NCBI GenBank assembly: GCA_022448645.1
Contig: JAKVBZ010000060.1
Span: 1 to 31,912 of the forward strand
Length of the DNA stretch: 31,912 nucleotides
Direction of reading: 5' to 3'
DNA from: Pirellulaceae bacterium
GTDB lineage: Bacteria; Planctomycetota; Planctomycetia; Pirellulales; Pirellulaceae
Shown: piece after piece, positions 16,503 to 25,338 of the stretch
How the letters are laid out: each line of letters opens with the position of its first letter
Numbering within the stretch: the first letter of the stretch is position 1
Notes under the pieces: generated by a model
What the model saw: the letters and a program-made list of their open reading frames with translations, nothing else
What the model was told of the DNA's origin: nothing
Databases searched by the model: none
Position numbers and translations under genes: made by a program

Positions 16503-18818
16503 TTAGCGAGGGTTGGGAAAGTCAAGATGCTTGTGCAAGAACTCCAAGCTACCCTTAAGGTTGACCGTATGTCCACCGACGAACCATTCAATCGTCGTCC
16601 GATCCGGTATCTTCAGCTTGGCGTTGTACAACGTTCGTACGCGGGCGTATTCCCAGGCGACATTCCAATCATCGGATACAAAGTCCGAGTGTCCTCGTTC
16701 CACCATAAACGGACGGGGCGCGATCAACGCAGCCATTTCCGCATAACTGAATGTATTGCCCAAGTTCCATTCAAAGACTTCGTACTCGAACGTTCCCACA
16801 TAGCTGCGCGGGTTCAGTGTGGAGGCGTTTTTGTCGATCCAATCCGTAAAGTCACCCGCAGTGATGGTTAAACAGTAATCTCGAACTAATGGCGTCAAAC
16901 GCATGGCAGCCTTGCCGCCGTAACTCATGCCATAAAACGCAATCCGATCTGCGTCGACAAAGGGCAGCGTTTGCAGCCAGTCCACGATTTGTTGGTGTTG
17001 AGGTGTAATGAGTGCGAAGAGTGTTTTGCCGAGGGAATTGGCTTTCCGCTGCAAAGTTCGGAAGCGGTCTTTGAAGAGATAGGGATTCTGTGGAGCGAAA
17101 GTGATGAAGCCTCGTTCGGCTAATTGAGTCGCATAGGCCTTGTAGTACTGATATCGTTCGTCAGCAATCAAACTTTGAGGGCGTCCTTCTAATCCATGTT
17201 GGCAGACGACGACGGGCCGGCGTTCGTGCGGCTTCATGTGTTTAGGGATCGTCAGCAGGCCATAGGCGAAAACCCCATCAAAAACGTCTAATACCACTTC
17301 GTAACGATTCCATTGTGGTGTTGATTCGACCCACCGTGATCGTGGATTGGGAGGCAACAGCCGAATGTCGAAATTCCCGATGACCTCGTTGTGAAACTCG
17401 GTGCGGAACGGTTCCACCGATGCCTCGTAGGCCGCCAGTGAACTCGTGTCGAGTTTGGACCAAAATCGGTCATGGCGGACGAAGTGTGACTTGCGCAACA
17501 GATCCTGTGTATGGCGATCCAGTTCGTGCGCCTGTCGTGTGAGACGCGACGTCACCGAGATTCCATCTGGCAAACGTCGGGGAACATCGCCAGGTTCGGC
17601 CAGTACGGCCTTGTCGGTTAAGGCGTGCAAAAAATAACGCAGTGTTGAACGGCCGCCGGGAGACGGACTGTGGAACACGGTCAACCAATCGGCTGCATGA
17701 AGCTTTGCCACAAGTTTCCGGGACTTGGCCGCCATATTTTCGACATGCTCGACAGACGGATTAACGAATTCGTAGGGAGCACCTCGTCCACCCTGCTGGC
17801 GGCGTCCCGTTTCTTGGGGGCCTGTGTTCGCTTCGACGATCAGGTGCCTGGGTGCGATCAGCGTTGCCAATCCCTCATCACCAAACTCGCTGACCGTTGC
17901 AAAAACCATGCGATCGGCAGGTTGTTTCCAGAGCTGGTCCAAATCACCGAAGGCACCACTTACACCAATCACATCGAATCGGCTGTCAACAGCTCCGGCA
18001 TACAGGGCGATTCGGCCGCCATCACCCCAACCAAAAATTCCAAGAGGTCTGTGAGATTCATCGTTGGCCTGCAACTGATCTGCCGCACAAAGCACCTTTT
18101 GGACTTCGTAGCCGGTCATCGTGCGCCCCAATTCGTAAGCTGCTCGATGCAGCCATTCGCGGTATGTAATCCCGTGCTTCCATTCGCTGCGGTTGATGAG
18201 AAATGGAATCACGACGCGACAGCCACTTTCGACAAGCCGACGTGCGAACTGTGCATTTTCAGATAATCCGTCTGCCAGTCCACAGAGCTGTTCTGGTGTG
18301 AAGTCAGCATGGGGAATGACCACCACATTTGCGATAGGTGCTCGCTCAGTAGGAATCAATAACAGTCCCTCGCCGTGGACGTCACCAAATGCGGGCCAGC
18401 GTATGGCGTGAACGGCGTAACGGTTTTCCTGGGCGATTAAGGCGGATTTTTCGGTCGTCGCCAGCTGTTGAAAACCAGTGGCCGGCAGCCGAGCGTCGTG
18501 CAAACCCAGTAAATGGGCCAGCCGTGTACGGTGTGGAACCAAAGACGATTCGTATGCTTGCACAGACGAAAAGTTGTCCGACCAGCGCTGCGCACGCAGG
18601 TGTGTAGCATGGGTGATTTGGTGGAGTAGAAAACGATCTGCCTGATCTACCATCTGCGATGGCAAATCGGTTTCGACGTTTAAAATCGCTGTCCCGGGCA
18701 AAGGCGACTGTTCCACGTCGTCTGCCTTTGTAGATAACGTCGACAGAACGGCGATCGTGAACACGAGATACGTTTGGTTGCTCAACCACGATGACTTGAT
18801 GTGCTGGTGTAACGTCAT
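16503..18818 (-). CDS. Exported tandem alpha/beta hydrolase (acetyl-xylan-esterase-like)
   Basis: A 771-residue protein from ATG 18818; the frame is open 84 codons further upstream, but only the chosen start gives a signal peptide (hydrophobic 16-29, cleavage near TKADD). Two similar halves follow. Each starts with a YE-x-S-x-x-P-x-RT motif (89-98 and 464-473), and each has an APR-x-x-x-VE element (322-329 and 700-707). The second half (about 450-765) has a full serine hydrolase set: nucleophile Ser632 in YGMSYGGK, acid in the GHSDFVSDDW region (709-718), His750 in FVGGHT. In the first half the nucleophile elbow reads GWGDGG (263-268) with no Ser. The family resembles putative large acyl esterases of planctomycete polysaccharide clusters (Abhydrolase_7-like). 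Role: probably deacetylation of periplasmic glycans. Confidence 0.88.
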   Translation of the reverse strand: MTLHQHIKSSWLSNQTYLVFTIAVLSTLSTKADDVEQSPLPGTAILNVETDLPSQMVDQADRFLLHQITHATHLRAQRWSDNFSSVQAYESSLVPHRTRLAHLLGLHDARLPATGFQQLATTEKSALIAQENRYAVHAIRWPAFGDVHGEGLLLIPTERAPIANVVVIPHADFTPEQLCGLADGLSENAQFARRLVESGCRVVIPFLINRSEWKHGITYREWLHRAAYELGRTMTGYEVQKVLCAADQLQANDESHRPLGIFGWGDGGRIALYAGAVDSRFDVIGVSGAFGDLDQLWKQPADRMVFATVSEFGDEGLATLIAPRHLIVEANTGPQETGRRQQGGRGAPYEFVNPSVEHVENMAAKSRKLVAKLHAADWLTVFHSPSPGGRSTLRYFLHALTDKAVLAEPGDVPRRLPDGISVTSRLTRQAHELDRHTQDLLRKSHFVRHDRFWSKLDTSSLAAYEASVEPFRTEFHNEVIGNFDIRLLPPNPRSRWVESTPQWNRYEVVLDVFDGVFAYGLLTIPKHMKPHERRPVVVCQHGLEGRPQSLIADERYQYYKAYATQLAERGFITFAPQNPYLFKDRFRTLQRKANSLGKTLFALITPQHQQIVDWLQTLPFVDADRIAFYGMSYGGKAAMRLTPLVRDYCLTITAGDFTDWIDKNASTLNPRSYVGTFEYEVFEWNLGNTFSYAEMAALIAPRPFMVERGHSDFVSDDWNVAWEYARVRTLYNAKLKIPDRTTIEWFVGGHTVNLKGSLEFLHKHLDFPNPR

Positions 18819-19294
18819 GGTGTTTTGTTTGCTGGCTAAACGTCCATCTTGAGAGATTGAACTCACTGCCCATGTCCCGCTGTAGTACAGGGTGGACTTG
18901 GTACGATCATAGCTGCACGAACCTGTGTAGGATATGGCTGCAGGAAAAAACGACACTTCCTTATGTGCCGCAGGTCGAAACAGTCGTTTGGGCTGCGGCC
19001 CCGAGCCGACATTTCCCAGGTCGCAGGCCCGTGATGCGAAGTAAAACATTCCTGACTCAGTGAACACCATTCGACGTCATTGCCGGCTGCGTGTGAGGTC
19101 GCGCGCGGAAGGTTGTTGCTGCCGGAAATTTCCGAGAGCCGGGTCCCTCTCGAAGTTCGACGGATTCCATTCACCTTGGTCAACGTGAACCGCGGGCGCC
19201 GTTTTCGCACCACTTGCTTGGTCCTGCTGCTTCGGAGTACTTTAACGTGTTCAGCTCACGCTTGATAGAAAGGCCAAGTAGTTATCTGCGTTTT
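18819..19294. other. Intergenic region, no supported gene
   Basis: About 475 bases between the dehydrogenase stop and the hydrolase start on the same strand. It holds the upstream extension of the hydrolase frame, which looks like untranslated leader, and a perfect 12-base palindrome CGGAAATTTCCG at 19123-19134. I see no convincing promoter or RNA gene. Confidence 0.5.
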
Positions 19295-20281
19295 CTACCA
19301 GAGTGGATCGATACCAGTTGGCCAGGTCAGTTCTTCGCCGGTTTGTAGAAAATTCGCCAGCTTGCGCGCCGAAAAGTCTCGGGCTTCGTCGATCGATTTC
19401 TGCGTGGCACCTCCCATATGTGGACTGATGATCACGTTGTCATGAGTTTGGGCGTAGGTCACGAGTGGTGACTTTCCCATGTCCGTTCGCCATTCGTCGT
19501 GAAGCACGTCGGCAGCGAAGGATGACAATTGCCCCGAATCAAGAGCTGCCATTAAGGCTGTTTCGTCGATCAAGTCGCCACGACTCGTGTTGACCAGCAC
19601 AGCGCCTCGTTTCATTTTGCTCAACGTTGTGGCATCGAAGAGGTGATAGTTTTCTGGAAGCATGTGAATGTGGATGGAAATGGCATCGGACTCGGCCAGC
19701 AACGTATGGAAGTCGACTGCCTCAACACCTGGTTCATTGAACGGTTTCAGGTCACATCCTAGTACGCGCGCACGAAAGGCCTGGCCATACTGGCACACCA
19801 TGCGTCCCAGCCGTCCTACTCCCAGCACTCCCAAGGTACTGTCTGACAGTTGTTGGCCCACGAATCGTCCCATTTCCCAGCCACCTTCCAGGACGTGCTG
19901 GGTGGCAGGTCGGAGATGTCTCATGCTGGCCAGTAGCAGCGTCCAGGCACATTCCGCCGTGGCCGTAAACCGATCCAACAGGCCGTAGTCTGTGGTGATG
20001 CTCAATACCCGAATACCTCGGTCTGCGGCAGCTTGTTTGTCGATGTGGTCTGTTCCTGTGGAGGCCGTGTTGATCACCTTCAGTTTGGGGGCGCGATCGA
20101 GAACGTCTCGGTCCACCTTGAGGTCGACGTGCCCCCAGAGCACATCAAACTGCTCGATCAATTCGATGAGTCGGGACCGGTCAGGGGGTTCTATCACGAT
20201 GTCTGCTGTTTCGCGCAACCGCTGGAACCCTTCGGACGCTGTATCGAGTGGTAGCATGCACAGCACACGTGGTTTGCTCAT
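19295..20281 (-). CDS. D-2-hydroxyacid dehydrogenase
   Basis: A 328-residue D-isomer-specific 2-hydroxyacid dehydrogenase. The NAD-binding loop is GVLGVGRLGR (151-160) with Asp177 in GCDLKP as the likely ribose contact. The catalytic set is Arg234 in NTSRGDLIDE, Glu263 in ADVLHDE and His288 in ISPHMGGAT. The family interconverts 2-hydroxy acids and 2-keto acids (phosphoglycerate, glyoxylate, D-lactate and others). The exact substrate cannot be told from the sequence; no ACT regulatory domain is present, so it is not a long-form serine-pathway enzyme. Its ATG overlaps the stop of the upstream dioxygenase gene (ATGA), indicating translational coupling and likely work on one pathway, such as catabolism of a sugar-derived acid. 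Confidence 0.94.
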   Translation of the reverse strand: MSKPRVLCMLPLDTASEGFQRLRETADIVIEPPDRSRLIELIEQFDVLWGHVDLKVDRDVLDRAPKLKVINTASTGTDHIDKQAAADRGIRVLSITTDYGLLDRFTATAECAWTLLLASMRHLRPATQHVLEGGWEMGRFVGQQLSDSTLGVLGVGRLGRMVCQYGQAFRARVLGCDLKPFNEPGVEAVDFHTLLAESDAISIHIHMLPENYHLFDATTLSKMKRGAVLVNTSRGDLIDETALMAALDSGQLSSFAADVLHDEWRTDMGKSPLVTYAQTHDNVIISPHMGGATQKSIDEARDFSARKLANFLQTGEELTWPTGIDPLW

Positions 20282-21129
20282 AGCTTTGTTGCCTTGCTCT
20301 GTCGGTCAAACAGAGACCTCGCGTCTCCGATCTCGCCGCGCAATGGTAATGAGATGGCCCCTTCCAGACGGGCATGAGTTGCTGGTTGCCCTCGCACCAC
20401 GTGCTCCGAGAACTCATTCTGCAGTGGACGTCGGTCGAGCGGAATGGCGTCACAAGCTGCGTATTGACAGATGAACAGCCGACGGGGATCCGGGCTTTCG
20501 TTCTTTTGAGAACCATGGACAATCGCCACGTGGTGGATGCTCATATCTCCCGGTTCCAGTTCGATGTTTACCGCCTTGTCCAGGTCTGCCTGGCCGATCG
20601 ACTCGGTGATGGAACCCACGAACTCTCGCTCGCCGTCACGATGGTCCCGGAGGTGCAATTTGTGAGAACCTGGAATCACTGTCAGGCAGCCATTCTCGAC
20701 GGTCGATGGATCGAGCGCCAAACCGCAGGCGAGTAGGTCAAAATTCGTATGCGGAAAAAACACAAAATCTTGATGCCAGCCGACCTGCGTGCCACCTCCA
20801 CCTGTTTTCATGTTCAATTTAGAGTGATGAAATTTCAGATTGTCGCCGATCAATCCTGCGACGCAGTCCAGAACAGGTTTGCTCGTGGCGGCCTCCCAGA
20901 AGACCGGACGCACGACAACCGGATGACTGATACGACGCAATCGAGGGTTGTCGTACGAGTGATCCGGCTCCAGATCGAACACCTCATTGGTGGCCGACAA
21001 CTCTCGCGATTCTTCGACCAGTTCGTCGACCGTGTCGCGCAGACGCCTTAGTTGGTTGGGCGACAGTACTTGCCGGACCGCCAGATAGCCATCCCGGTGG
21101 TAAGATTCTATTTGTTGCTGGTTCAGCAT
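20278..21129 (-). CDS. Phytanoyl-CoA-dioxygenase family Fe(II)/2-oxoglutarate oxygenase
   Basis: A 283-residue PhyH-family protein. The iron-binding triad is visible as His119-x-Asp121 in GWHQDF and distal His205 in IVHGSQKN; the 2-oxoglutarate-binding Arg is Arg216 or Arg217 in DPRRLF. The Phe-rich strand before the triad (LKFHHSKLNMKTGGGGTQVG) and GCLTVIPGSH (148-157) are typical. Planctomycetes have many paralogues of unknown substrate. The gene is first in a coupled pair with the hydroxyacid dehydrogenase, so it may hydroxylate or demethylate a compound that the dehydrogenase then processes; that is inference. No Shine-Dalgarno is visible. A run of nine G and seven T on the coding strand lies 80-100 bases upstream. 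Confidence 0.94.
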   Translation of the reverse strand: MLNQQQIESYHRDGYLAVRQVLSPNQLRRLRDTVDELVEESRELSATNEVFDLEPDHSYDNPRLRRISHPVVVRPVFWEAATSKPVLDCVAGLIGDNLKFHHSKLNMKTGGGGTQVGWHQDFVFFPHTNFDLLACGLALDPSTVENGCLTVIPGSHKLHLRDHRDGEREFVGSITESIGQADLDKAVNIELEPGDMSIHHVAIVHGSQKNESPDPRRLFICQYAACDAIPLDRRPLQNEFSEHVVRGQPATHARLEGAISLPLRGEIGDARSLFDRQSKATKL

Positions 21130-21206
21130 TTGGGCAGTATTTCGACCTGGGACCGGCTTTTAAGGATGCTTGGGCAAGTGGTCCTCGAACGGTAATTCGC
21201 AAACAT

Positions 21207-21222
21207 CCCCCCCCCAAAAAAA
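21207..21222. repeat. C9-A7 homopolymer tract between divergent genes
   Basis: Nine C (21207-21215) are followed directly by seven A (21216-21222), then GC and six more A. On the minus strand the G9 run is followed at once by ATG of a 27-codon frame whose stop overlaps the dioxygenase start (ATGCTGA). Such tracts are prone to slippage. They could alter spacing or a leader peptide for the dioxygenase operon; sequencing error in a G run of this length is also possible. Confidence 0.7.
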
Positions 21223-21233
21223 GCAAAAAACAG

Positions 21234-21262
21234 TTGTAGTTCTTGCAGACTGTTAATACAAT
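21234..21262 (+). promoter_or_regulatory. Possible sigma70-type promoter for the PEP-CTERM pair
   Basis: TTGTAG (21234-21239), exactly 17 bases, TACAAT (21257-21262, five of six consensus). The leader before ATG 21379 would be about 110 bases. It abuts the homopolymer tract. Confidence 0.4.
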
Positions 21263-21378
21263 ATGTCTATATATGTAAGCAATGCATATGGCGTGCACTG
21301 CCCGTACGAACGTGGGGTAAGAGGCTAACTGTCAGCTTGGCGCTTGCGTTGTGCGTGATCTGACTTATGGAGAGACTA

Positions 21379-22773
21379 ATGAAGCTTCAACTTAATCAGA
21401 TAATTTTAATAGGTTGTTTTCTGGCCATTTTCTCGGCACCGATTCATGCTCAACTGCCAACTGTCGGTTCAGCGAGCGTGACTCTTCACTATGACGCTGC
21501 TTCGTTGAGTGGTAGCCACAATCATGGCGACCCCGTACAGACATGGCCAGCAACGGTAGGTCCAGATGCGATGGCTGAAGTAGCTGGCAGGCAGCCCACT
21601 TTCAACAGCAATTGGTCGCCTGCGGGTTTGCCCGGTGTGACATTTGATGGCGAAAATGATGTTGCCCTGGCTGATCGTTTGGTGATTGGTGCTGGAGGTG
21701 ACACTGGAGTGGAAGCTCAGGCGCTGTTCGCTGTGTTGCAGTTGAACGATACGGGCTTTCCGGAACAACAATTTATTTTCGGTGGAGACAACGCCAAGGT
21801 CATGGGAGTTCGCGCTGGACAATTGTTCGTGGTGGATCAGCCGGCTGGCACGTCGTTCAGTGATACTACTTCCATGCATGTTGTCTCGTGGGTGAGTGGT
21901 TCGCCGATTCACATTGATGGACAATCACCTGGCGGCGACACCATTCGTACCACGACATTTTCCAACCTTAGTCTGATTGGCGACGAACGTCGGACACCAC
22001 CCGATAACCCGGGTCCGAATATGACGTTTGGTGAATTGGTGGCGTACAGTGGCGGGGTGATGACTCCAGAGGATCGCACTACCATTGAGCAGTTTCTGAT
22101 CAACAAATACGCGGTTTCCGCTCCCGATCCATTCGACTCGATTTGGGACCAGAACGACGCGGGGCTATGGATCGCATCTACAAACTGGACGACTTCTGGC
22201 GCACCGACGACACAGAACCATCGAGCCACCTTTGGCGATGCGATCTCGGCGCCCACCAGCGTGATTGTCGACACGCCCGTGACCGTGAATCAGGTGAATT
22301 TTGATCACGACGTGAGCTATGTCATTGCCGGTGCTGGCAGTGTCAATCTGCAGTCGAGTACGGCGGCTGGGAACTCGAATCCCACCCTGAATGTAGTCCA
22401 GGGAAACCACCAATTCCAAGCAATTGCCAATCTACTGAATGACACCACGACAACGGTTGCATCCGACAGCACACTTTCCTTCAACAATGCTCTGAACTTG
22501 ATGGGGAACACACTCACCAAGTCAGGCACAGGCACCTTGGAAATCAACAACCTGTTAACGACCGTTGGTGGCGCTATCGACTTGGAAGAGGGAACCATTG
22601 CGGGACATGGCATGGTCGGTGGTGATGTGAACAACGGCGGAGGAACCGTATCGCCTGGTAACAGCGTGAGCAATGGTCAAGCAGTGCCGGAGCCGATGTG
22701 CGCGTTGCTCGTGATGGTTGGTATTGTTTTGTTAGGTGGCCTGCGACCGAAATGGTATGTTGCTGAGCGTTGA
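21379..22773 (+). CDS. PEP-CTERM protein with lectin-like and beta-helix regions
   Basis: A 464-residue surface protein. ATG 21379 follows GGAGAG by 6 bases; an ATG four codons earlier is less likely. Signal peptide: hydrophobic 8-21, cleavage after IHA. Residues about 30-235 form a concanavalin/LamG-like beta sandwich (SVTLHYDAASL at the start, FAVLQLND and GERR-like turns). Residues about 240-430 are a Gly/Thr/Asn-rich region with autotransporter-type beta-helix repeats, including TLTKSGTGTLEINN. The end is a PEP-CTERM tail: VPEPMCALLVMVGIVLLGGL followed by basic residues. Its first half is about 60 percent similar by eye to the next gene. It is expected to be anchored or released by exosortase sorting; binding of a polysaccharide is likely but not shown. 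Confidence 0.9.
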   Translation: MKLQLNQIILIGCFLAIFSAPIHAQLPTVGSASVTLHYDAASLSGSHNHGDPVQTWPATVGPDAMAEVAGRQPTFNSNWSPAGLPGVTFDGENDVALADRLVIGAGGDTGVEAQALFAVLQLNDTGFPEQQFIFGGDNAKVMGVRAGQLFVVDQPAGTSFSDTTSMHVVSWVSGSPIHIDGQSPGGDTIRTTTFSNLSLIGDERRTPPDNPGPNMTFGELVAYSGGVMTPEDRTTIEQFLINKYAVSAPDPFDSIWDQNDAGLWIASTNWTTSGAPTTQNHRATFGDAISAPTSVIVDTPVTVNQVNFDHDVSYVIAGAGSVNLQSSTAAGNSNPTLNVVQGNHQFQAIANLLNDTTTTVASDSTLSFNNALNLMGNTLTKSGTGTLEINNLLTTVGGAIDLEEGTIAGHGMVGGDVNNGGGTVSPGNSVSNGQAVPEPMCALLVMVGIVLLGGLRPKWYVAER

Positions 22774-22853
22774 GTGACGCAAGCGACACAAAGATTCAGA
22801 CAGTTGTTAATTTATTCGTAATCAATTTCACTACTTGAAAAAGGAGAACGTCA

Positions 22854-23660
22854 ATGAGTCGTCAGATTACAATGTTGGTACTTGCTCAGATGCTCTGGGT
22901 CCCGTTTTTTGCTTCCTCAGCTAAGGCGCTGCCAGTCGTTAATTCTGCTTCCGTTACGTTGCATTATGATGCGAGTACGCTTGGTCTAGCTAACGGAGAT
23001 AGTGTATCTAGTTGGACCGCCGCTACTGGTCCCGCTGCCACTCCTGAAAGCGGTGATGTCACGCCGACATTTGAAACGAATTGGTCACCTACGGGACTGT
23101 CTGGCGTCGTATTTGACGGTGTAGATGATCGACTCATCATCGGCGGCGGTGGCGCAACCGGAATCAGCGGTGATGCAATCTTTGCTGTCTTCAAGATGAA
23201 CGGAACGGGTTTTCCAGAACAACAACAAATCATCGGCGGAAACGGTACCGGTGGTGGCCAAAAGATTATGGGTGTGCGTGCCGGCCAGCTGTTTGTCGTA
23301 GATCAACCGGCCGGCGTGTCCTTTTCCGACACAGAAGATCTGCATGTGGTTTCCTGGGTGACCGGGACGAACATTCGCATCGACGGAAGTGAACCTACTG
23401 GTGACACGATTCGAACTATATTATTTTCGGACATCAGTATGATCGGCGACGAGCGCGAAAGCCCCCCAGATAATCCTGGTCCCAATATGACTATTGGTGA
23501 GATCATTGTTTTTGAAGGTGTAGGTGGCGCCATGTCGGCGTCAGATCAAATAGCGGTTGAGAATTACCTCTCCGCCAAATGGGTTCCGGAGCCGTCGACG
23601 CTTATCATCCTTAGCATGGGCAGTCTGTTCCTGTTGCTACGTCGTCGCTCGCGAAAATAG
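22854..23660 (+). CDS. PEP-CTERM protein with lectin-like domain, paralogue
   Basis: A 268-residue paralogue of the preceding protein with the beta-helix region absent. The ATG follows AAGGAGA at good distance. Signal peptide 1-26 (cleavage after AKA). The lectin-like domain spans about 30-235: SASVTLHYDAS at the start, IMGVRAGQLFVVDQPAG in the middle and SMIGDERESPPDNPGPNMTIGE near the end are nearly the same as in the first gene. The tail is WVPEPSTLIILSMGSLFLLL followed by RRRSRK, a complete PEP-CTERM signal (Pro-Glu-Pro, hydrophobic helix, basic end). 80 bases separate the genes, so they are probably one transcript arising from gene duplication, with gain or loss of the middle region. Confidence 0.93.
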   Translation: MSRQITMLVLAQMLWVPFFASSAKALPVVNSASVTLHYDASTLGLANGDSVSSWTAATGPAATPESGDVTPTFETNWSPTGLSGVVFDGVDDRLIIGGGGATGISGDAIFAVFKMNGTGFPEQQQIIGGNGTGGGQKIMGVRAGQLFVVDQPAGVSFSDTEDLHVVSWVTGTNIRIDGSEPTGDTIRTILFSDISMIGDERESPPDNPGPNMTIGEIIVFEGVGGAMSASDQIAVENYLSAKWVPEPSTLIILSMGSLFLLLRRRSRK

Positions 23661-24066
23661 TTGGCAGATTTGTTCGACGGTATGTTTGTCAACCTTGTCG
23701 CGAAATCTGCTGGACGGTCATCAAATCAGTAGCTCGGTCGGAGGTTATCTTTGACCGAGCTACGTTCGGTGGCTGAGGTTGCGCTATCGCACATTGTCCC
23801 GGGAAATCGTAGAATGATGTGTCCGTGAAGGATGAAGTCAAGCTGGGATTTCGCATTCCTAATGCATCGGGTCATGAGATAACGCAACATGGCATTTCCG
23901 ATGGGCAGGGTGTACGAGTACGTATACTTCTCGTCCGCCTGTGTGAAATGACTTTAATTGCACTCATCTCTGAGAGCCACGACAGAACGGCTTCTCTCTC
24001 GTGGAACTGTCGGAAATCTTCTACCAAATGTGGTGAAGAAGCAGAGATCACTACGAAGGCTTCAGC
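23661..24066. other. Intergenic region with inverted repeat
   Basis: A 406-base gap after the PEP-CTERM pair. It contains the strong hairpin at 23729-23763. I see no gene in the rest; short frames show no features. Confidence 0.55.
23729..23763. terminator. 11-bp perfect hairpin, probable transcript end of PEP-CTERM pair
   Basis: GTAGCTCGGTC at 23729-23739 pairs perfectly with GACCGAGCTAC at 23753-23763 across a 13-base loop. It lies about 70 bases after the stop. A T-tract is missing, so it may act as a 3' stabilising or factor-assisted terminator rather than a classical one. Confidence 0.5.
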
Positions 24067-25092
24067 ATGATCTGGATGACTACCACACCGCTTCACGGAG
24101 TCCGGCGACGAGCATTTACACTCGTGGAACTTCTCGTGGTGATTGCCATCATCGCGATTCTGATTGCCTTATTGTTGCCGGCCGTTCAAGCAGCTCGCGA
24201 GGCGGCCCGGCGCGCACAGTGTGCGAATAATCTAAAACAGATTGGATTGGCGTTGCACAGTTTTCACGACACCCATGGCCACCTGCCTCAAGGTACTCAT
24301 GGTGGAAACTATGGTTTAGGTTGGGGCCCGAGACTCTTGCCCTATATTGAACAAGGTCAGATCCTCGAAGCCATCGAAAGTGTGGACCAGGTTGTATTCA
24401 CCATTACCGATCCCTGGAATCAGGCTATTTTCCTTGAGTTGTCGGCGGTCAGCGCGCGGATGCCCGGCGCGGATACCGTGATTCCCACTTTTCTTTGCCC
24501 GACCGTGAGTCTGCCGACTCGGGCTCCGGAAGCTCCGGAGGCCGAGCCCGAGTCTGTTGGGTATGCCGTTTCTCACTATCGTGGTTCGGCAGGTTACTGC
24601 CATCGAGGTGCCATCGTTCGCGAACCGGAACTGAACACCGCACGCACCTGCTCCGATGTGATTCCTGGACTGGGAATTACCATTACGGTTAACAAGCCCA
24701 AGTACACCAAGATACGATTTCGATCTATCCGCGATGGATTGAGCAACACGATTGCCGTCGGCGAGTCCGCCTACGTATACGACACAGGTTATTGGCCTTT
24801 GTGGATCGGTACTCCGAACGAAGACGAACAGGCGCTGATGCACACCGAGGCTCCCATTAACTGCGGGGTTCAGCAAGGGATCGGAATCTGGACGCAGCGC
24901 GAGCGCGACATGGCGCTGGCAGTAGGGGTCCATGCTGGAAGCGGCCAGGAATGCGCCTATAGCTGGCATCCGGGAGGAGTCAATTTTGCATTCTGCGATG
25001 GCTCTGTCCATTTCCTGTCAGAGAATCTCGACCTCCTGACATACTTCAGTTTGGGTGACATTGCCGACGAACGCATACTAGGTGAATATTAA
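24067..25092 (+). CDS. DUF1559 (SBP_bac_10-type) pseudopilin-like protein
   Basis: A 341-residue protein with a type IV pilin-like N-terminus: basic GVRRRA then [20 protein letters not shown] (residues 17-36), Glu21 at the fifth position of the mature protein. The residue before the cut is Ala rather than the usual Gly, as is common in this family. The rest is the DUF1559 domain of planctomycetes, ending in the diagnostic His-x9-Asp-Gly motif [14 protein letters not shown]. These proteins number in the dozens or hundreds per genome and are presumed secretion or pilus-like surface proteins with unknown substrate. Start ATG 24067 or ATG 24076. The next gene is a lipoprotein of the kind often found beside DUF1559 genes. 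Confidence 0.94.
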   Translation: MIWMTTTPLHGVRRRAFTLVELLVVIAIIAILIALLLPAVQAAREAARRAQCANNLKQIGLALHSFHDTHGHLPQGTHGGNYGLGWGPRLLPYIEQGQILEAIESVDQVVFTITDPWNQAIFLELSAVSARMPGADTVIPTFLCPTVSLPTRAPEAPEAEPESVGYAVSHYRGSAGYCHRGAIVREPELNTARTCSDVIPGLGITITVNKPKYTKIRFRSIRDGLSNTIAVGESAYVYDTGYWPLWIGTPNEDEQALMHTEAPINCGVQQGIGIWTQRERDMALAVGVHAGSGQECAYSWHPGGVNFAFCDGSVHFLSENLDLLTYFSLGDIADERILGEY

Positions 25093-25199
25093 CCGTTGAT
25101 CTTCATTTTACAGCGCGAGTTGGATCGTTTACCTCCCAGCCTCAGGTGCTTTCACGCGAATTGGCCGGCACGTTTGGAAGTGGTACATTTGGATAGTCG

Positions 25200-25241
25200 C
25201 AAAGTGACGACCGCACATGGTCTGAGGCGCATGTCACTTTG
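25200..25241. terminator. Stem-loop after the DUF1559 gene
   Basis: CAAAGTGAC at 25200-25208 pairs perfectly with GTCACTTTG at 25233-25241; the loop has a second small stem GACC/GGTC. A pyrimidine-rich tail (TCTTCCTG) follows on the plus strand. It lies about 110 bases after the DUF1559 stop and 98 before the lipoprotein start. A weak terminator or attenuator. Confidence 0.45.
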
Positions 25242-25338
25242 TCTTCCTGATCCTCTCTCTGGGAGGGATGTTGGTTAAAATTCCTTTGCTAAGTTGTCGG
25301 GTTATCAGTTTCTGCTGGAATATGTTTCGAAGAAAATT

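Noticed and set aside
18819..19070. 84-codon upstream extension of the tandem hydrolase frame
   Set aside because: It places the signal peptide inside the protein and has noise-like composition; the ATG at 18818 gives a clean signal peptide.
19123..19134. Palindrome CGGAAATTTCCG as an operator
   Set aside because: It lies far from the starts of both neighbours and a 12-base palindrome alone is weak evidence; kept only as a note.
24316..25011. 231-codon minus-strand frame
   Set aside because: Antisense shadow of the DUF1559 gene, whose identity is certain.
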